A DNA stretch of 64,000 nucleotides from Balanoglossus misakiensis (lineage: Eukaryota; Hemichordata): positions 6,324,001-6,388,000 of the forward strand of contig CM082581.2 in NCBI GenBank assembly GCA_040954595.2, read 5' to 3'. Position 1 is the first letter of the stretch. Every line of letters begins with the position of its first letter. Position numbers and translations under genes: made by a program. Positions 1-12,112 of this stretch are shown one piece after another. The notes under the pieces are model-generated. The model did not search any database. It was not told where the DNA came from and saw only the letters and a program-made list of their open reading frames with translations.

Positions 1-58
1 TGAATGAATGAATGAATGAATGAATGAATGAATGAATGAATGAATGAATGAATGAATG
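1..58. repeat. (TGAA)n microsatellite
   Basis: About 14 uninterrupted copies of the tetranucleotide TGAA open the window and may continue to the left of it. Confidence 0.95.
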
Positions 59-488
59 TTTCCGTCGGTAAAAGTTACTTAGGCTATCGCACCAGCTGAT
101 CGCGGTGGTCCACATCCACCATGGGTCGTTGTTTGTGTCGGGAATTATTCCACGGACACATGATCTTTGTATGAAGCTGAACATTGCAGAACATGCATTG
201 GCCCAATTTGAGAATTTAAACATCGTGCCCATAGGCCGGACGACAATTACCGGTATGTGTATGTGACACACTGAGTAAGACTCAAATGTTTCTACCAACT
301 CCATTGCAGAGACTCTCTCTATAATACCCAGTGTCATCTAGCTAAATAGTACCGTCGTCCAGGGTCGTCCTTTGTTAAATCGTTGAACCCTGGAGCGAAA
401 GGTCTATGGTTAAATTCAAAAGACCGTGCCACCGGAGTATCGGCTGTGTTTAGGCCATTCAACCACAGACTACTGTCTATGATTCAAC
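59..488 (+). other. 5' flank of GMC1
   Basis: Non-coding. I recognise nothing in bases 59-300. Bases 319-488 are alignable with the flank just upstream of GMC2 (7150-7255), so they are probably promoter and 5' UTR. Confidence 0.5.
319..362 (+). promoter_or_regulatory. candidate core promoter of GMC1
   Basis: A TATA-like string (TATAATACCC at 320) is followed by GTGTCAT and AAATAGTAC. The same order and wording occur before GMC2 (TATATACCCG at 7151, then GTGTCAT and AAATAGTAC). Conservation between two copies whose introns have diverged suggests a functional core promoter. The transcription start has not been shown. Confidence 0.4.
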
Positions 489-3400
489 ATGGCAGACATC
501 GAAGCAGTCAACACGTACGACTATGTCATTATTGGTGCTGGCAGCGCAGGTTGCGTTCTAGCAAACCGTCTGACGGAAAATGAGAACGCCAGTGTTCTTC
601 TACTTGAAGCTGGTCCCGAAGACACCAAGCCGGAAATCCGCGACCCTGCAAAGATGCCGTCGACTCTGATGTCTGAGATCGATTGGCAGTACAAGGTAAA
701 AGTATAGGTCCGACTCCAGTTTCCCCCACAATACACACGTATGGGACCAGTCCCATCGTTTTACGGGGGAATGTTGTTCCAGCGAGACATGTCATGTCAT
801 AGATACTATAGTCCATCGATGTCGATGAGTAAATGCACGAAATACGGACAATTATACACATCTTTTACTTGTGCTTGTTTCATCCTGTAGCCTGTATAAG
901 AGTCTTGTTGGCCGGCAGTAAAACATTACTTTCATATTCAAATCATGGCCACACGTGCACACTCGATATCTATCGAATGCAGTTGGAAGGTTCTTTTGAC
1001 AGTATCGAGTCTCGGACACCTGCAATCAGAGAATAATACTTCGGACTTTATTGCCAACTAGGATTGAGTACCAGCAAAGACAAACACAATACTGGAACTG
1101 CCTATTACATAATCCACAGGCTTTTATATAGGTCTAAAGCGCGGGAAATCTTTGTTAATCAAATTAACACCTTTTACTTTTACATGGGCAAAGGAATTTT
1201 CAAGATTGCAAACTGTCAGAGTGCACAATCTCGCTTGAGATTGGTCCATTAGAACTCAAATATGATTGGTCGATTCTAAATCCTGATTTTGCATCAAGCT
1301 CGATACATTTCAGCCAAGCTGTAGAAATCTATGTAAAGTCAGTCACGATAATATCACAAGGGAAACTGCTAAAAGGTGCATGAACGATAACTTGCACACT
1401 CGTATATTTGGCAGGTGGTTTCCCAGAAACAGGCCTGCTTTGCATTTAGAGATCGCCAATGCATCTGGAACAGAGGAAAGGTGAGTCGGCTTTTCGATTT
1501 GTGGTTTTTAAATTTTGGGGTATCTTTTGACAATTTGAATTCGTTCATTTTTGGCAGGTATGATCGAAACTTATTTAATTGTTTGATACAATGTTGGATG
1601 TTTTTATTAGGTATATTGTAGTTTGCACTCGCAATGTAAATTAAAACGGAATTTACTGGCTTTTACAACTTATTCAACCACGTAATTCAGGTCATTGGTG
1701 GTTCGAGCAGCATCAACGCCATGCTGTATGTGAGAGGCTGCAAGGCAGACTACGATTCCTGGGCAAGACTGGGAGCTGAAGGATGGAGCTACGACGAAGT
1801 GTTGCCATACTTTTTGAAGTCAGAAAACAATACCAAGTAAGTTTCGTGGGAGCTGATTGGTATTCTCAATGTATACATGCTAAATCGGGTGATAGACATG
1901 CAAAGTTGCGCTTCATAATTGAATGTGTTTTATTAAATGTTATTCGCTGTTTTCACAAATAGCAATTTGCAATCATTTATTTCTATACAATTAACCATTT
2001 CAAACCTGTTTGATATTTTTTCTTAATCAGTAAGGAATACGCGGAGAGTGAATACCATTCTAAAGGGGGATGTCTTACCGTTTCTGATCTTTCGCCTACT
2101 TGCAAAACCAGCGAGCTAATAATTGAAGGAGGTAAGCTTATGCCAACACATGATCATAACCGATATCATGGATTCCAACAACAAACCGAAGACATTACTA
2201 AGTGGTGCATTTCATGTCCCGACGCCATGATCAGTATATTTTGCAGACAAAGCAAACTTAGTATATACATGTACATTGTCTTCACATATGAACTTAACAT
2301 GATGTTTCCCAGGTATACCTAAATTGTGTTGCGTTTGTTCTTTACATGTAGCCAAGGAACTGGGTTTCGAGAAAATTGACGCCAACAACGGTGTTGATAT
2401 GGTAAGGAAAAAAATTACGTTGATTATTAGAGGTATACTGGACATACAGTTGTTCATCAATAGTTATGGATAAATGACAACACAATTCTTGTTATTATTT
2501 TGCAGGTTGGTTTTGGCTACATCCAAGCGACCATCAAAGATGGCAAGCGATGCAGTGCCGCCGATGCTTTCCTGAACCCTGTAAAGCAAAGAAGGAATCT
2601 AACAATCTGGACGGAGACTCTGGCAACAAAGGTAAATTAAAGTTACTTGCAACCGCCATGTCAGCCATCGGAGCGATAAGGGGTAGCGATATACACATAC
2701 ATGTATATGTGACCATGCGCACAAGTTTACTGTGTGACCTGAATTTTGGGGGCTGAAGCAAATATCCAGCTGGTATTGTGTATCGAAATTTGTTGAGGGG
2801 TAACAGCAGATACCAATTGATTAATAGGAAGATTCTGATATTCTTAACATGTATCCATGACGTATTTTTCAGGTCTTGTTCAGCGACAAGAAAGCTACAT
2901 CTGTCGAGATCCTTAAGAATGGCAAGAAAGGCGCGGTCAACGTTCGCAAAGAATTGATTTTGTCAGCTGGAGCCCTAGCTTCTCCCCAGGTATAATTGGA
3001 AACACCCCATACATGACATTTGAACTCTGTTCTGTGTGATATTGTTCGGGTAGTCAATGCCAGACAGCCTGCGGGTACTTGACAAAAGGAATAGTTCACC
3101 ATGACCCAAATTATGTATCTTGTGATTTTCAAAATATATGCATATTATATACATATATCCTTCCTTTCTCGCAAAATTCTTCTTTCAGTTGTTGATGCTG
3201 TCGGGTGTGGGGCCTCGTGATCACCTCCAGTCTTTAGGAATACCGGTGGTGTGCGATCTCCCAGTTGGTGAGAATTTACAGGTAATGTACTGGTGTTGTT
3301 CCGTTGTGCAGTCGGCCGCAAAAGTGGTCGCCTAGACTCTAGCTGCCAGTTCTAGGGCCCTGGGTAATTCACTAAAGGGAATGGGTCAGAGGTCAACACA

Positions 3401-5717
3401 AGAATGTCCATTTGCCATGCACATTCAGGGTCCCTTGATGTTTCGTCGCGGTGCTGCATGCATTGATGTGACGCCATTTACTGCTTTGTTTGAGTTTACA
3501 TGTATTTGGTTTGGTTAAGATAATGCATACAGTTATGTTCATTTACTGCATATATTTTCTGTTGTGGCAAGACCGATCCAGTCTCATGGACTATGACTAT
3601 GTCCTATTTAAACGTGCTATTGCTTCTAAAGCGTGCCCACTTGCATACCTCGATTCATATAATTTACTCTTCCAAGGAACATCTCTATATACATGTAGAT
3701 AAGCGTGGCATTTTAATACTCCTTTTAATACAGGATCATCTGATGACAATGGTCAAATATAAGGGCCATGCGGGTGGCATTGGAAAGGTGTGTATTCGCC
3801 TACATTCACTTCCATTTATTCGGTATATGTGGCTATACGAGATGACTGCATGGTGTTGTCAATAGTATAATATTCTCAGGTCCTGTAACATGTATCACTA
3901 AGATATCGCTTGAAGTAAAAACTACAATGAAATTTTCTCTTGACAATGTAATCCGTAGCTTTAAACATTAATGTTGTTCTGCCTATTTTTTTTTCATTCC
4001 AGGACTGGTCATCAACTGGCCTAGAAGTTTGCGGATTTGTCAAGACATCGGTAAGCAAACAAACATCTAAAACGTATCCAATCCAATCCAATCCAATCCA
4101 ATCCAATACAATACAATACAATTCAATTCTATACAATACAATACAATACAATACAACACAACACAACACAACACAACACAACACAACACAACACAACACA
4201 ACACAACACAACACAACACAACACAACACAACACAACACAATACAATATCTCACTCACACACACACAGACAGGCTCTCACACACACACTTTTCGTTTTAT
4301 TGTGAGACTTTCTGTGAGATATTTTATTGTGAGAATGCGTTCCAATCACGTAACAGGAAGAACTTCCATGGCCCGACCTACAACTTTACTACACGCCGTT
4401 TTATCATTACATGGGAAGTGACGAAAAGAAAAAGCTCAACATCAGCGAGAAGTGAGTATTGCCTGCATTTTTCGTATCACAATGAAATAAATGTCGATTT
4501 TGCGACAATCCAGAGTCTGATTGTTCAGGGATTAGGTTAGTAGATGTGATTCCCAACACATATACTCAGTACTGATGGGTTTGTTTCAATCTCTCCAACC
4601 AGATTTAGCGAAACTGTCGAACACGTAGACGATGCTGTAATGGATGGGACTGAGGGAATGGTCTTCTTTCCATCACTTCTTCACCCGAAGAGCGTTGGCG
4701 ATCTGAAACTTGGAAGTACGAATCCACTGGACCAACCCTTAATTGATCCCCACTATCTGGAAGACCCAGAAGATGTGCAAAATATTATACGGGTATAGGT
4801 CTTCGCGCCTGTTCTGTATTAATTTGTTTACCTGTCACATGTGTAATGTTTATGGATTTATTTAACGTCGTATTCCAATAACCAATAAGAATTTCTATTC
4901 ACTTTATAGGGTGTTCGTCTTGCTCAGAAGTTGATGAATACAAACGCAATGAAAGGTCATGGGTACGTCTTCTTAAATGTCCTAATAGAGAGAGAGGGTG
5001 GAGGGAGGGAGGGGAGGGAAGGAGAGAGAGAGTGTGTGTGTGTGTGTCTGTGTTTGTGTGTTTCAAAACAGAGAAAAAATGCAAATGTGCCACTTTGAAA
5101 ACTAAGAAAAGTCTGGATTTCCTCTTCGGTTGCAGGATAACTCCATCTCATTACAAGTTTCCCGATTGTCCCCATGAGATAGACAGCGATGACTACTGGA
5201 AATACGTCATTCGCTACCTGACCTGCCCGATTTGGCACACTGTGGGGACTTGCAGAATGGGAGCGGCAGATGACCCCTCCGCAGTGGTTGACCCAGGCCT
5301 CAGGTGATAAATTATTAACGAGCTTAAAAAAATCCCTTGTGCTTTCTTTCAATCATCCTCTCTTAGATGAAGGACTAAAATTGTGTGTCTATCTCATTTT
5401 GAGTCAAACTAAATATTTTTAATTAATCTATGTAGTGGTTATGACAATGGCGCTTAATCACCGTATTTGTCACGCTTTCCTCTGTGGCAATTCATTTGTC
5501 CAATATTTGTGTCATGACCTGACGACCCTTGAAAGGTTATAGTTTCTCCCCACGTCACATCACATCACACCATCTGATTTATTCCAGAGTACGAGGACTG
5601 GAGAACGTCCGTGTGGTGGATGCCTCCATCATGCCACACCTCCCATCTGGAAATACCAACGCCCCCACCATTATGATCGCCGAAAAGGCTGCAGATATGA
5701 TCAAACAAAACATGTGA
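489..5717 (+). CDS. GMC1: GMC-family FAD oxidoreductase, choline-dehydrogenase-like
   Basis: Fifteen exons: 489-695, 1415-1480, 1691-1836, 2031-2131, 2352-2401, 2506-2631, 2873-2989, 3189-3281, 3734-3787, 4003-4050, 4357-4451, 4603-4792, 4910-4962, 5136-5303, 5588-5717; 547 residues, all GT/AG. The N-terminus is a dinucleotide-binding fold (GAGSAG, residues 16-21; Glu40 ends the second strand). GMC signature 1 (GGSSSIN) lies at about residue 94 and signature 2 ([18 protein letters not shown]) spans the exon 7/8 junction at 263-280. The catalytic pair is His483 (WHTVGTC) and Asn527 (SGNTNAP), as in choline dehydrogenase-type members. The family oxidises alcohols by hydride transfer to FAD; the substrate here is unknown. 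There is no signal peptide or obvious mitochondrial presequence, so it is probably cytosolic. Exon 2 is the most divergent of the array (VVSQKQACF instead of TVPQKHACF). A possible ATTAAA poly(A) signal lies at 5915. Confidence 0.9.
4076..4267. repeat. pentanucleotide microsatellite in GMC1 intron 10
   Basis: An evolving five-base repeat: AATCC, then AATAC, then AACAC units (4076-4247), followed by a short (AC)n run. It gives long open frames (CVVLC repeats) on the - strand that are not genes. Confidence 0.95.
4985..5060. repeat. GA-rich and (TG)n tract in GMC1 intron 13
   Basis: A purine-rich GAGAGG/GGGA stretch is followed by TG dinucleotides. Intron 13 carries a GA-type or CAGA-type tract in several other copies too (GMC3, GMC4, GMC5, GMC7). 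Confidence 0.85.
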
Positions 5718-6545
5718 AAAGGAGCCAAAAAAGGACAGGGGCGATCGCAAAAATCCGGCAGAAATGAAAACCTCTGTATGCGTCTGAATATAAATAATTC
5801 TACAAAATATCATTCTCAAAAAAATACTAACTGACTGTGAGCAAATACAACGTCTTACACCCTTGTATGGCTTGAATTGATAATTATGTATGTCATTTGA
5901 ACGTCATTATTACAATTAAAAAAAATATACTTCAATGGCATCTCTTTGTGACCATTCTATATAATATATAAGATAATTCAATCAATCGCTAGAAAACAAA
6001 ATACTTGTTTCCTGGTGAATTTTGAATGTAATGTAACTCTATTTCTGATTAACAGTTCGATCCCATAAATCGTGACTACAGACCATGCTCTCATGTTTTA
6101 AGCGTGTTTTTCTCACAGATCGAATGTTGTTAAAGTATAGTTGGCGGTAGGGTGTTTTATTGAGAGAGAGAGAGAGAGAGGGGGGGGGAGGCCAGCAGAC
6201 CAAGTTAGCTTTTGACGTGGATTATGGGTAATTTAATCTCGATCTCGATTACGTCAAAGAGGAAAACATATCCAAAGCACAAGACTATTAACACAAACAT
6301 TAAAAGCTGGCCAAGTAAAGATACAACAAACATCACACGCAGCATGCTATTAAACACAGGTATAATCAATGCAAATCACATACATGTACATGTACACACA
6401 AAAATTGTCACGCTGCGTCAATCATCTCGGGCAAAAAGTATATTAGGTTCACAAGTACTGTGTAACCTCCGGTAAAAGGTGCAAAAGACATACAATGGCT
6501 GTCTTTCCAATGAGTAGCGTTTTGTTTGTCACCATATTTCTCGAC

Positions 6546-6606
6546 CTGACCTGTTTCGGCATTCAATACGACAGACAGCGACAAACCAGACACGGCTTTT
6601 TATTAA
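6546..6606 (+). pseudogene. relic of a GMC gene start, exon 1
   Basis: The segment reads TGACCTGT, then GGCATTCAA, then a short frame T-T-D-S-D-K-P-D-T-A-F-Y-stop. It lines up with the GMC4 start ([31 protein letters not shown]), but the start codon is ACG at 6568 and a stop follows at once. No later exons of this copy are present. The sequence upstream (about 6290-6545) matches 15838-16050. I read it as the 5' stub of a dead array member. Confidence 0.6.
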
Positions 6607-7149
6607 TGGAGTGGGTAGTCAAGGTTCAATAACTTGCTCTATATCTAACTTCGTAAAGTTCATTCGACCTCTCGTCTGGATTCAGGTCTAACTTCGTAAC
6701 TGACGTCATCCAGGTCACCGCACACTTCCAACCAACATTCAGCAATGTGGAGGATTGCCCGGGACTACCTGCCCTGGATGTGATATTCTTGCTTTTGGAA
6801 AAACAATTTCTTGTGTTATAGATGGTGGCAAATTAATTGATCGCGAATAAACTGAGTAGCATTAGGTTTTGCGTTACACATGCATGGTTGCTGTAGCGCG
6901 AATAAATAAAGTCAAACCACAGACGTATTAGCGTGCGCATCACGTCCAGGCCATATTTATTACGACTGCGAATCTCAATGTATCCATGAGCCAACAAAAG
7001 TGGGATGCTAATACATATTTCCCATACTCATTACATCCGCTCCTGTCTTTCAGTGAACCGGTATAAGCCTCGACCACCGTTTGTTAAATAAAAACGTTTA
7101 TTTTACAAGGGTATACGCTTTCTGTTTTAAATAGAAACTCATTAAATAC

Positions 7150-7190
7150 GTATATACCCGGTGTCATATCGCGAAATAGTACAGTCCAGG
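7150..7190 (+). promoter_or_regulatory. candidate core promoter of GMC2
   Basis: TATATACCCG at 7151, GTGTCAT and AAATAGTAC repeat the layout found before GMC1 at 320. The homology runs on to the start codon through AAAGACCGTG and CACCGGAGTATCGG. Confidence 0.4.
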
Positions 7191-7255
7191 GCCATCCTTT
7201 GTTAAATTCTAAAGACCGTGTCACCGGAGTATCGGTTGTGTTTAGGTCATTCAAC

Positions 7256-10200
7256 ATGGCAGTCAGCGAAGCAGTCAACACGTACGACTATGTCGTTATT
7301 GGTGCTGGCAGCGCAGGTTGTGTTCTGGCAAACCGCCTGACGGAAAATGAGAACGTTAGTGTTCTTCTACTTGAAGCTGGTCCCGAAGACACCAAGCCAG
7401 AAATCCACGACCCTGCAAAGATGCCGTCGACTCTGATGTCTGAGATTGATTGGCAGTACAAGGTAAAAGTCTTGCATATTGTAGGCACTATTTTCTCTGA
7501 GAGATTGTTCTAAGTGCACAGTGTTCGAGCACAGGGGGCGCTCTCTCGCCGTGCTTTTATTGTGTGCGTGTTTGTTTGTTTGTCTGTTTGTTGTTATTGA
7601 TTGGCATAATAAACAAACAAATATGGTCACGTTTGTTTGTTTGTTTGTTGACATGTAAGGGTGTATTCAACGTTGAGTGAGTGTCATAAGTCTTATGATG
7701 TGTTCGTATACTTCTCAGACAGCTCCACAGAAACATGGTTGTTTTGCATTTAAAGATCGCCGCTGCAACTGGGCAAGAGGAAAGGTGAGTCTACCAGAAT
7801 ATTTCAATAAAAGTATGCCATTTATGAGAATATATAAAAAGCATCTCATTTTGGTTACTGTTTGGTGGGGGCAAAATGGCTGCCCTGACAAAGAAGAATG
7901 CCGGTTCGTTTTTACTTGTTGTGTCCAGGTCTATCCGGTGACACTATTTTCACGCCCAGTTTTGATTTAGATGATGGGTAAGTACCTGACGACAAATACA
8001 CATGAAAACATATAATTTACTGGATGAGAGCGACCCGTTAGCCCTGAAAACATGCAACGTCATATTACAGGTTCTTGGAGGATCAAGCAGTATTAATTGC
8101 ATGATGTATGCGCGGGGTTGCAAAGAAGACTTCGATTCCTGGGCAAGACTGGGAGCTGAAGGCTGGAGCTACGATGAAGTGTTGCCATACTTTTTGAAAT
8201 CAGAAAACAATACCAAGTAAGTGAGTGAGCGAGCGAGCGAGCGAGCGAGTCAGTTAGTGACGATTATATGAAAATATACATAATGAACAAGCCACACGTG
8301 CAGTACTGCACCTTCACCAGACACACACTCGAAAAACAAAAATGGCTTCCCCTTCCCCTTTTCCAGAATGAGGCTGTCCCCTCCCCATGCTTCTGAGTGA
8401 TGGCGCCACACACATACGTTCTGCCCGTCTCAAAATATGTCCTAAAACTACTAATATGCACAACGGCTGCATTTATGCGTTAAATTTGATTTTGAATGGG
8501 ACTCCCTGTACAGTTACACCTAGCACTGTTGTTGGGAGTTTTTAATTTTCTGTTGATATCAACGATGTCCCCGATTTTGCTTTCATTTTTTCTCTCTCAG
8601 TGAAACATATGCTGAACGTGATTACCATTCTAAAGGGGGCTATCTAACCGTATGTGACCATTCATCTACGTCCAAAACCAGCAAGCTACTCATGGAAGGA
8701 GGTATACTAACACACTTCCGTATACTACAGTAAATTGATACTCCGCGAACATAATGGTTTCTGCGACCGCGAAAAATTCTAAAGTTGGAGAGCATCAGTG
8801 TATATGTCAACAAAACAGAGTGACTTATTTTCATGTACCACCCTTTTCATTTACATCACTTTAATGGCGTTTCGCTGGTGTACCGAAAACGTTTTAACCA
8901 CCTTTCTATACTTTATTTGCGTCTCTGTATAGCCAAGGAACTTGGTTACAAGACAACTGACTTCAACAACTGTGTTGATCCGGTAAGAACACAAAAAGAT
9001 TAATGTGTATAAATGTCTTGAAAATACCTTGTAGTAATAAATTGTGAATAAGGTAAAATTAAGAAGTTAAGATTCAATCCGTTCGTAGGTTGGTTTTAGC
9101 TACATCCAATCGACCATTAAAGATGGAAAGCGATGCAGCACGGCCGATGCTTTTCTGAACCCTGCAAAGGAAAGAACAAATTTAACCATCTGGACGGAGA
9201 CTCTGGCAACAAAGGTAAGATTAAGTTTTCATCGCAGTTATGTCAAACCGTCCTGCAAACTTTCCTCACAAGTCTTAAAATGTATGGGACGACAAACACC
9301 AAAGTTCACACAGGTTAAAAAGTTGTGGGCTGGAATGAAATCACAGTGGAGGGTCAACAGCAGACGCCCAATTACTTATAGATGGGTCGGATGTTATACT
9401 CGCATGCATGCATGTGCTTACATATAGGCGTTACATTTCAGATCTTATTCAGTGGTAAGAGAGCAACGTCTGTGGAAATCCTAAAAGGAGGCAAGAGCGG
9501 AAGAGTGGACGTGCGCAAAGAAGTCATCCTGTCCGCTGGAACCGTCGCTTCTCCCCAGGTACAATACGAAGTTTGTAATACCGACAGCATGATTGATATC
9601 TAAAATCGTTCACAGTTATCCGGTTTGAGTTCGGCACTTGGTCTGCACAGTTGTTCCATTTTTATGGAATTCATGACTAGCTACATGTATCTATGAAACA
9701 CATGACCTACCAGTAGGTCAGCCAGCCAGACACATGGCCAGACAAACACACGCATGCATGCCTTCCCTTTTTTTCTCTTTCTCAGCTGCTCATGTTGTCG
9801 GGTGTGGGGCCTCGTGACCACCTCCATGCTTTAGGAATACCCGTGGTTTGTGATCTCCCAGTTGGTGAGAACTTGCAGGTAAGATATTTATTTGCAGGTA
9901 AGATATTTATTTCATTTGAACTGACTTACTGGTAATTCGCTTCCAATGCGTGGTTCATTAGCATATCACTTGCATGAATATGTCTATATTTAATGCTTTC
10001 ATCGATACATTCAGTCGACATTCATATAAACCAGCATGACGGTACAATGTTATTTAATCGCAGGATCATCTGATAACAATCATCAAATACAAAGGCCATG
10101 CAGGTGGCATAGAAAAGGTATGATTGACCATGCTTCCTCCTTTTTCTTCGGTTCCTGTATGTATTATCAAACATGAATATTTCGCTCATTATACATACAT

Positions 10201-12112
10201 ACATACATACATACATACATACATACATACATACATACATACATACATACATACATACATACATACATACATACATACATACATACATACATACATACAT
10301 ACATACATACATACATACATACATACATACATACATACATACATACATTCATACATACATACATACATACATTTGCATATAAATTGACACATAACAATGC
10401 TATTGTTTATATTCACATAGGGATGGGTTACAAGTGGCCAAGAAGTAAATGGATTTATCAAGACGTTGGTAAGACTTTAATGATTAGTTACTTGAGACAA
10501 GCAACACCGTTCTGGTGTCTTCAATGTCAGAAATATTCAATCTTCTGCGATTTATGGTAGTTATACGTATAACTAGTATTTACTAATTCATTTCCCGTTT
10601 AAAATACAGCTGAAGTGATTTGTGTAAATTTCCATTCATTGGTACTTTCTATCGTTTTTATTAACGAAACAGGAAGAGCTTCCATGGCCAGACATCCAGT
10701 TGCTCTTCGTTCCGCTTTATTACTTTATGGGCAGTGGCGAAAAGACAAATCTCAACATCAGCGAGGAGTGAGTATTGAGTGCATCACAATTAACTGATGA
10801 AATATACCTATGGAGTGATATCCTTAACCTGTCTAATTATGCGCATACCTCATTCTGGTGTAACCAATACGACTAGAAGTCTTTTTTTGTTGGACACGGA
10901 CCAATGTGTGATAATTGTTCTGTTTACATTTGACATCATATCCTACATGTAACACACACAGCCTGCGCCAGTAAGGGACTACACCTTTTTGACAAATGTT
11001 GGGTGAACATTGACCTACTTTCCTTTGTCTTGGCATCTATGAAGTATGTATGTATGGTAATAATTACATTGAATTCCAACATTAACGAATCGAGCTTTTC
11101 TATGAATTCCCTCTCCGACCAGATTCAGCGAAACCTTCGAACATGTTGACGATGCTGTAATGGATGCAACAGAAGGGATTATGTTCTACCCGGGACTGCT
11201 TCACCCAAAGAGTGTTGGCGATCTCAAACTTGGAAGTAAAAACGCACTGGATCAACCGATCATTGATCCCCACTATCTCGAAGATCCGGAAGACGTGCAG
11301 ACTATGATAAGGGTAAGACTTCACGGTCAGTTGACCTGTGTTAAATCCCCTGCAGATGTGTTATTCCTAATCAGGTATTTCTATTTGCTTCATAGGGTGT
11401 TCGTGTTATTCAGAAGTTGATGAATACTGACGCGATGAAAGGTCACGGGTAGGTATTCTTTGCAAAATATACCAAAACAGAGAGATGGGGGCAGGCAAGG
11501 TGCATGGAGAGATGGGAGGGAGGGGGGCATTCATTAAGTAATAAAGATAGGATGTATTGCCGCTGGGGTTATGCGGAATATTTTCTATTCAACTTTTCCG
11601 AGTCAGTGAGATGAAGTGGACTTTTTGTATTGACTTGCTCGTGACTTCCTCTTCTGTTGGTAGAATCACTCCAACGTTATACAAGTTCGACAATTGCCCC
11701 CATGAGATCGACAGCGATGAATACTGGGAACATGTGCTTCGTCACCTGACTTGTGCTATGTGGCATGCTGTGGGGACTTGTACAATGGGAGCGTCTGATG
11801 ACCCCGCTGCTGTGGTTGACCCGAGCCTCAGGTGGTTAGATTTGCATACTCATATTGTTCTCTCCAGACTGTCTTTTCCTATGAAGGGCTAACTCTATAG
11901 TGTCCAATATCGAGTCTCATGACTTAACGACCCTTAAAAGAGTTCATCATCACCTCATTATCACATCACTTTATATTTCCAGAGTACGAGGACTGGAGAA
12001 CGTACGTGTTGCTGATGCCTCCATCATGCCACACCCACCATCCGGAAATACAAACGCCCCCTGCATTATGATCGGTGAAAAGGCAGCAGACATGATTAAG
12101 GAAAACATGTGA
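7256..12112 (+). CDS. GMC2: GMC-family FAD oxidoreductase, choline-dehydrogenase-like
   Basis: Fifteen exons: 7256-7462, 7719-7784, 8071-8216, 8601-8701, 8933-8982, 9089-9214, 9442-9558, 9786-9878, 10064-10117, 10421-10468, 10673-10767, 11123-11312, 11396-11448, 11664-11831, 11983-12112; 547 residues, every exon equal in length to GMC1. It keeps GAGSAGC in exon 1, GGSSSIN in exon 3, [15 protein letters not shown] across exons 7/8, [10 protein letters not shown] in exon 14 and SGNTNAP in exon 15, so the flavin site and the His/Asn pair are intact. ATG 7256 was chosen because its context (CATTCAACATGGC) and the 69-residue exon 1 are shared by the other copies. It is closest to GMC1 in exon 1 and promoter. 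AATAAA occurs at 12390. The intron 8 donor is duplicated (see findings). Confidence 0.9.
7565..7650. repeat. (GTTT)n / (CAAA)n tracts in GMC2 intron 1
   Basis: Two GTTT runs flank an inverted CAAA run (about 7566-7584, 7611-7622, 7633-7648), so the stretch can fold back on itself. Confidence 0.8.
8221..8250. repeat. (GAGC)n microsatellite at the GMC2 intron 3 donor
   Basis: GAGC/GAGT tetranucleotides begin directly after the splice donor at 8217. Confidence 0.85.
10191..10373. repeat. (CATA)n microsatellite in GMC2 intron 9
   Basis: About 45 copies of the tetranucleotide with one variant unit near 10348. The IHTY and MYVC open frames seen here are products of the repeat. Confidence 0.97.

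Larger units (their letters stand above)
5718..7255 (+). other. GMC1-GMC2 intergenic region
   Basis: This holds the GMC1 3' UTR, a (GA)n/G-run tract at 6162-6189, a decayed gene start (6546-6606, listed separately) inside a block homologous to 15838-16084, and the GMC2 promoter block at 7150-7255. Nothing else was recognised. Confidence 0.6.
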
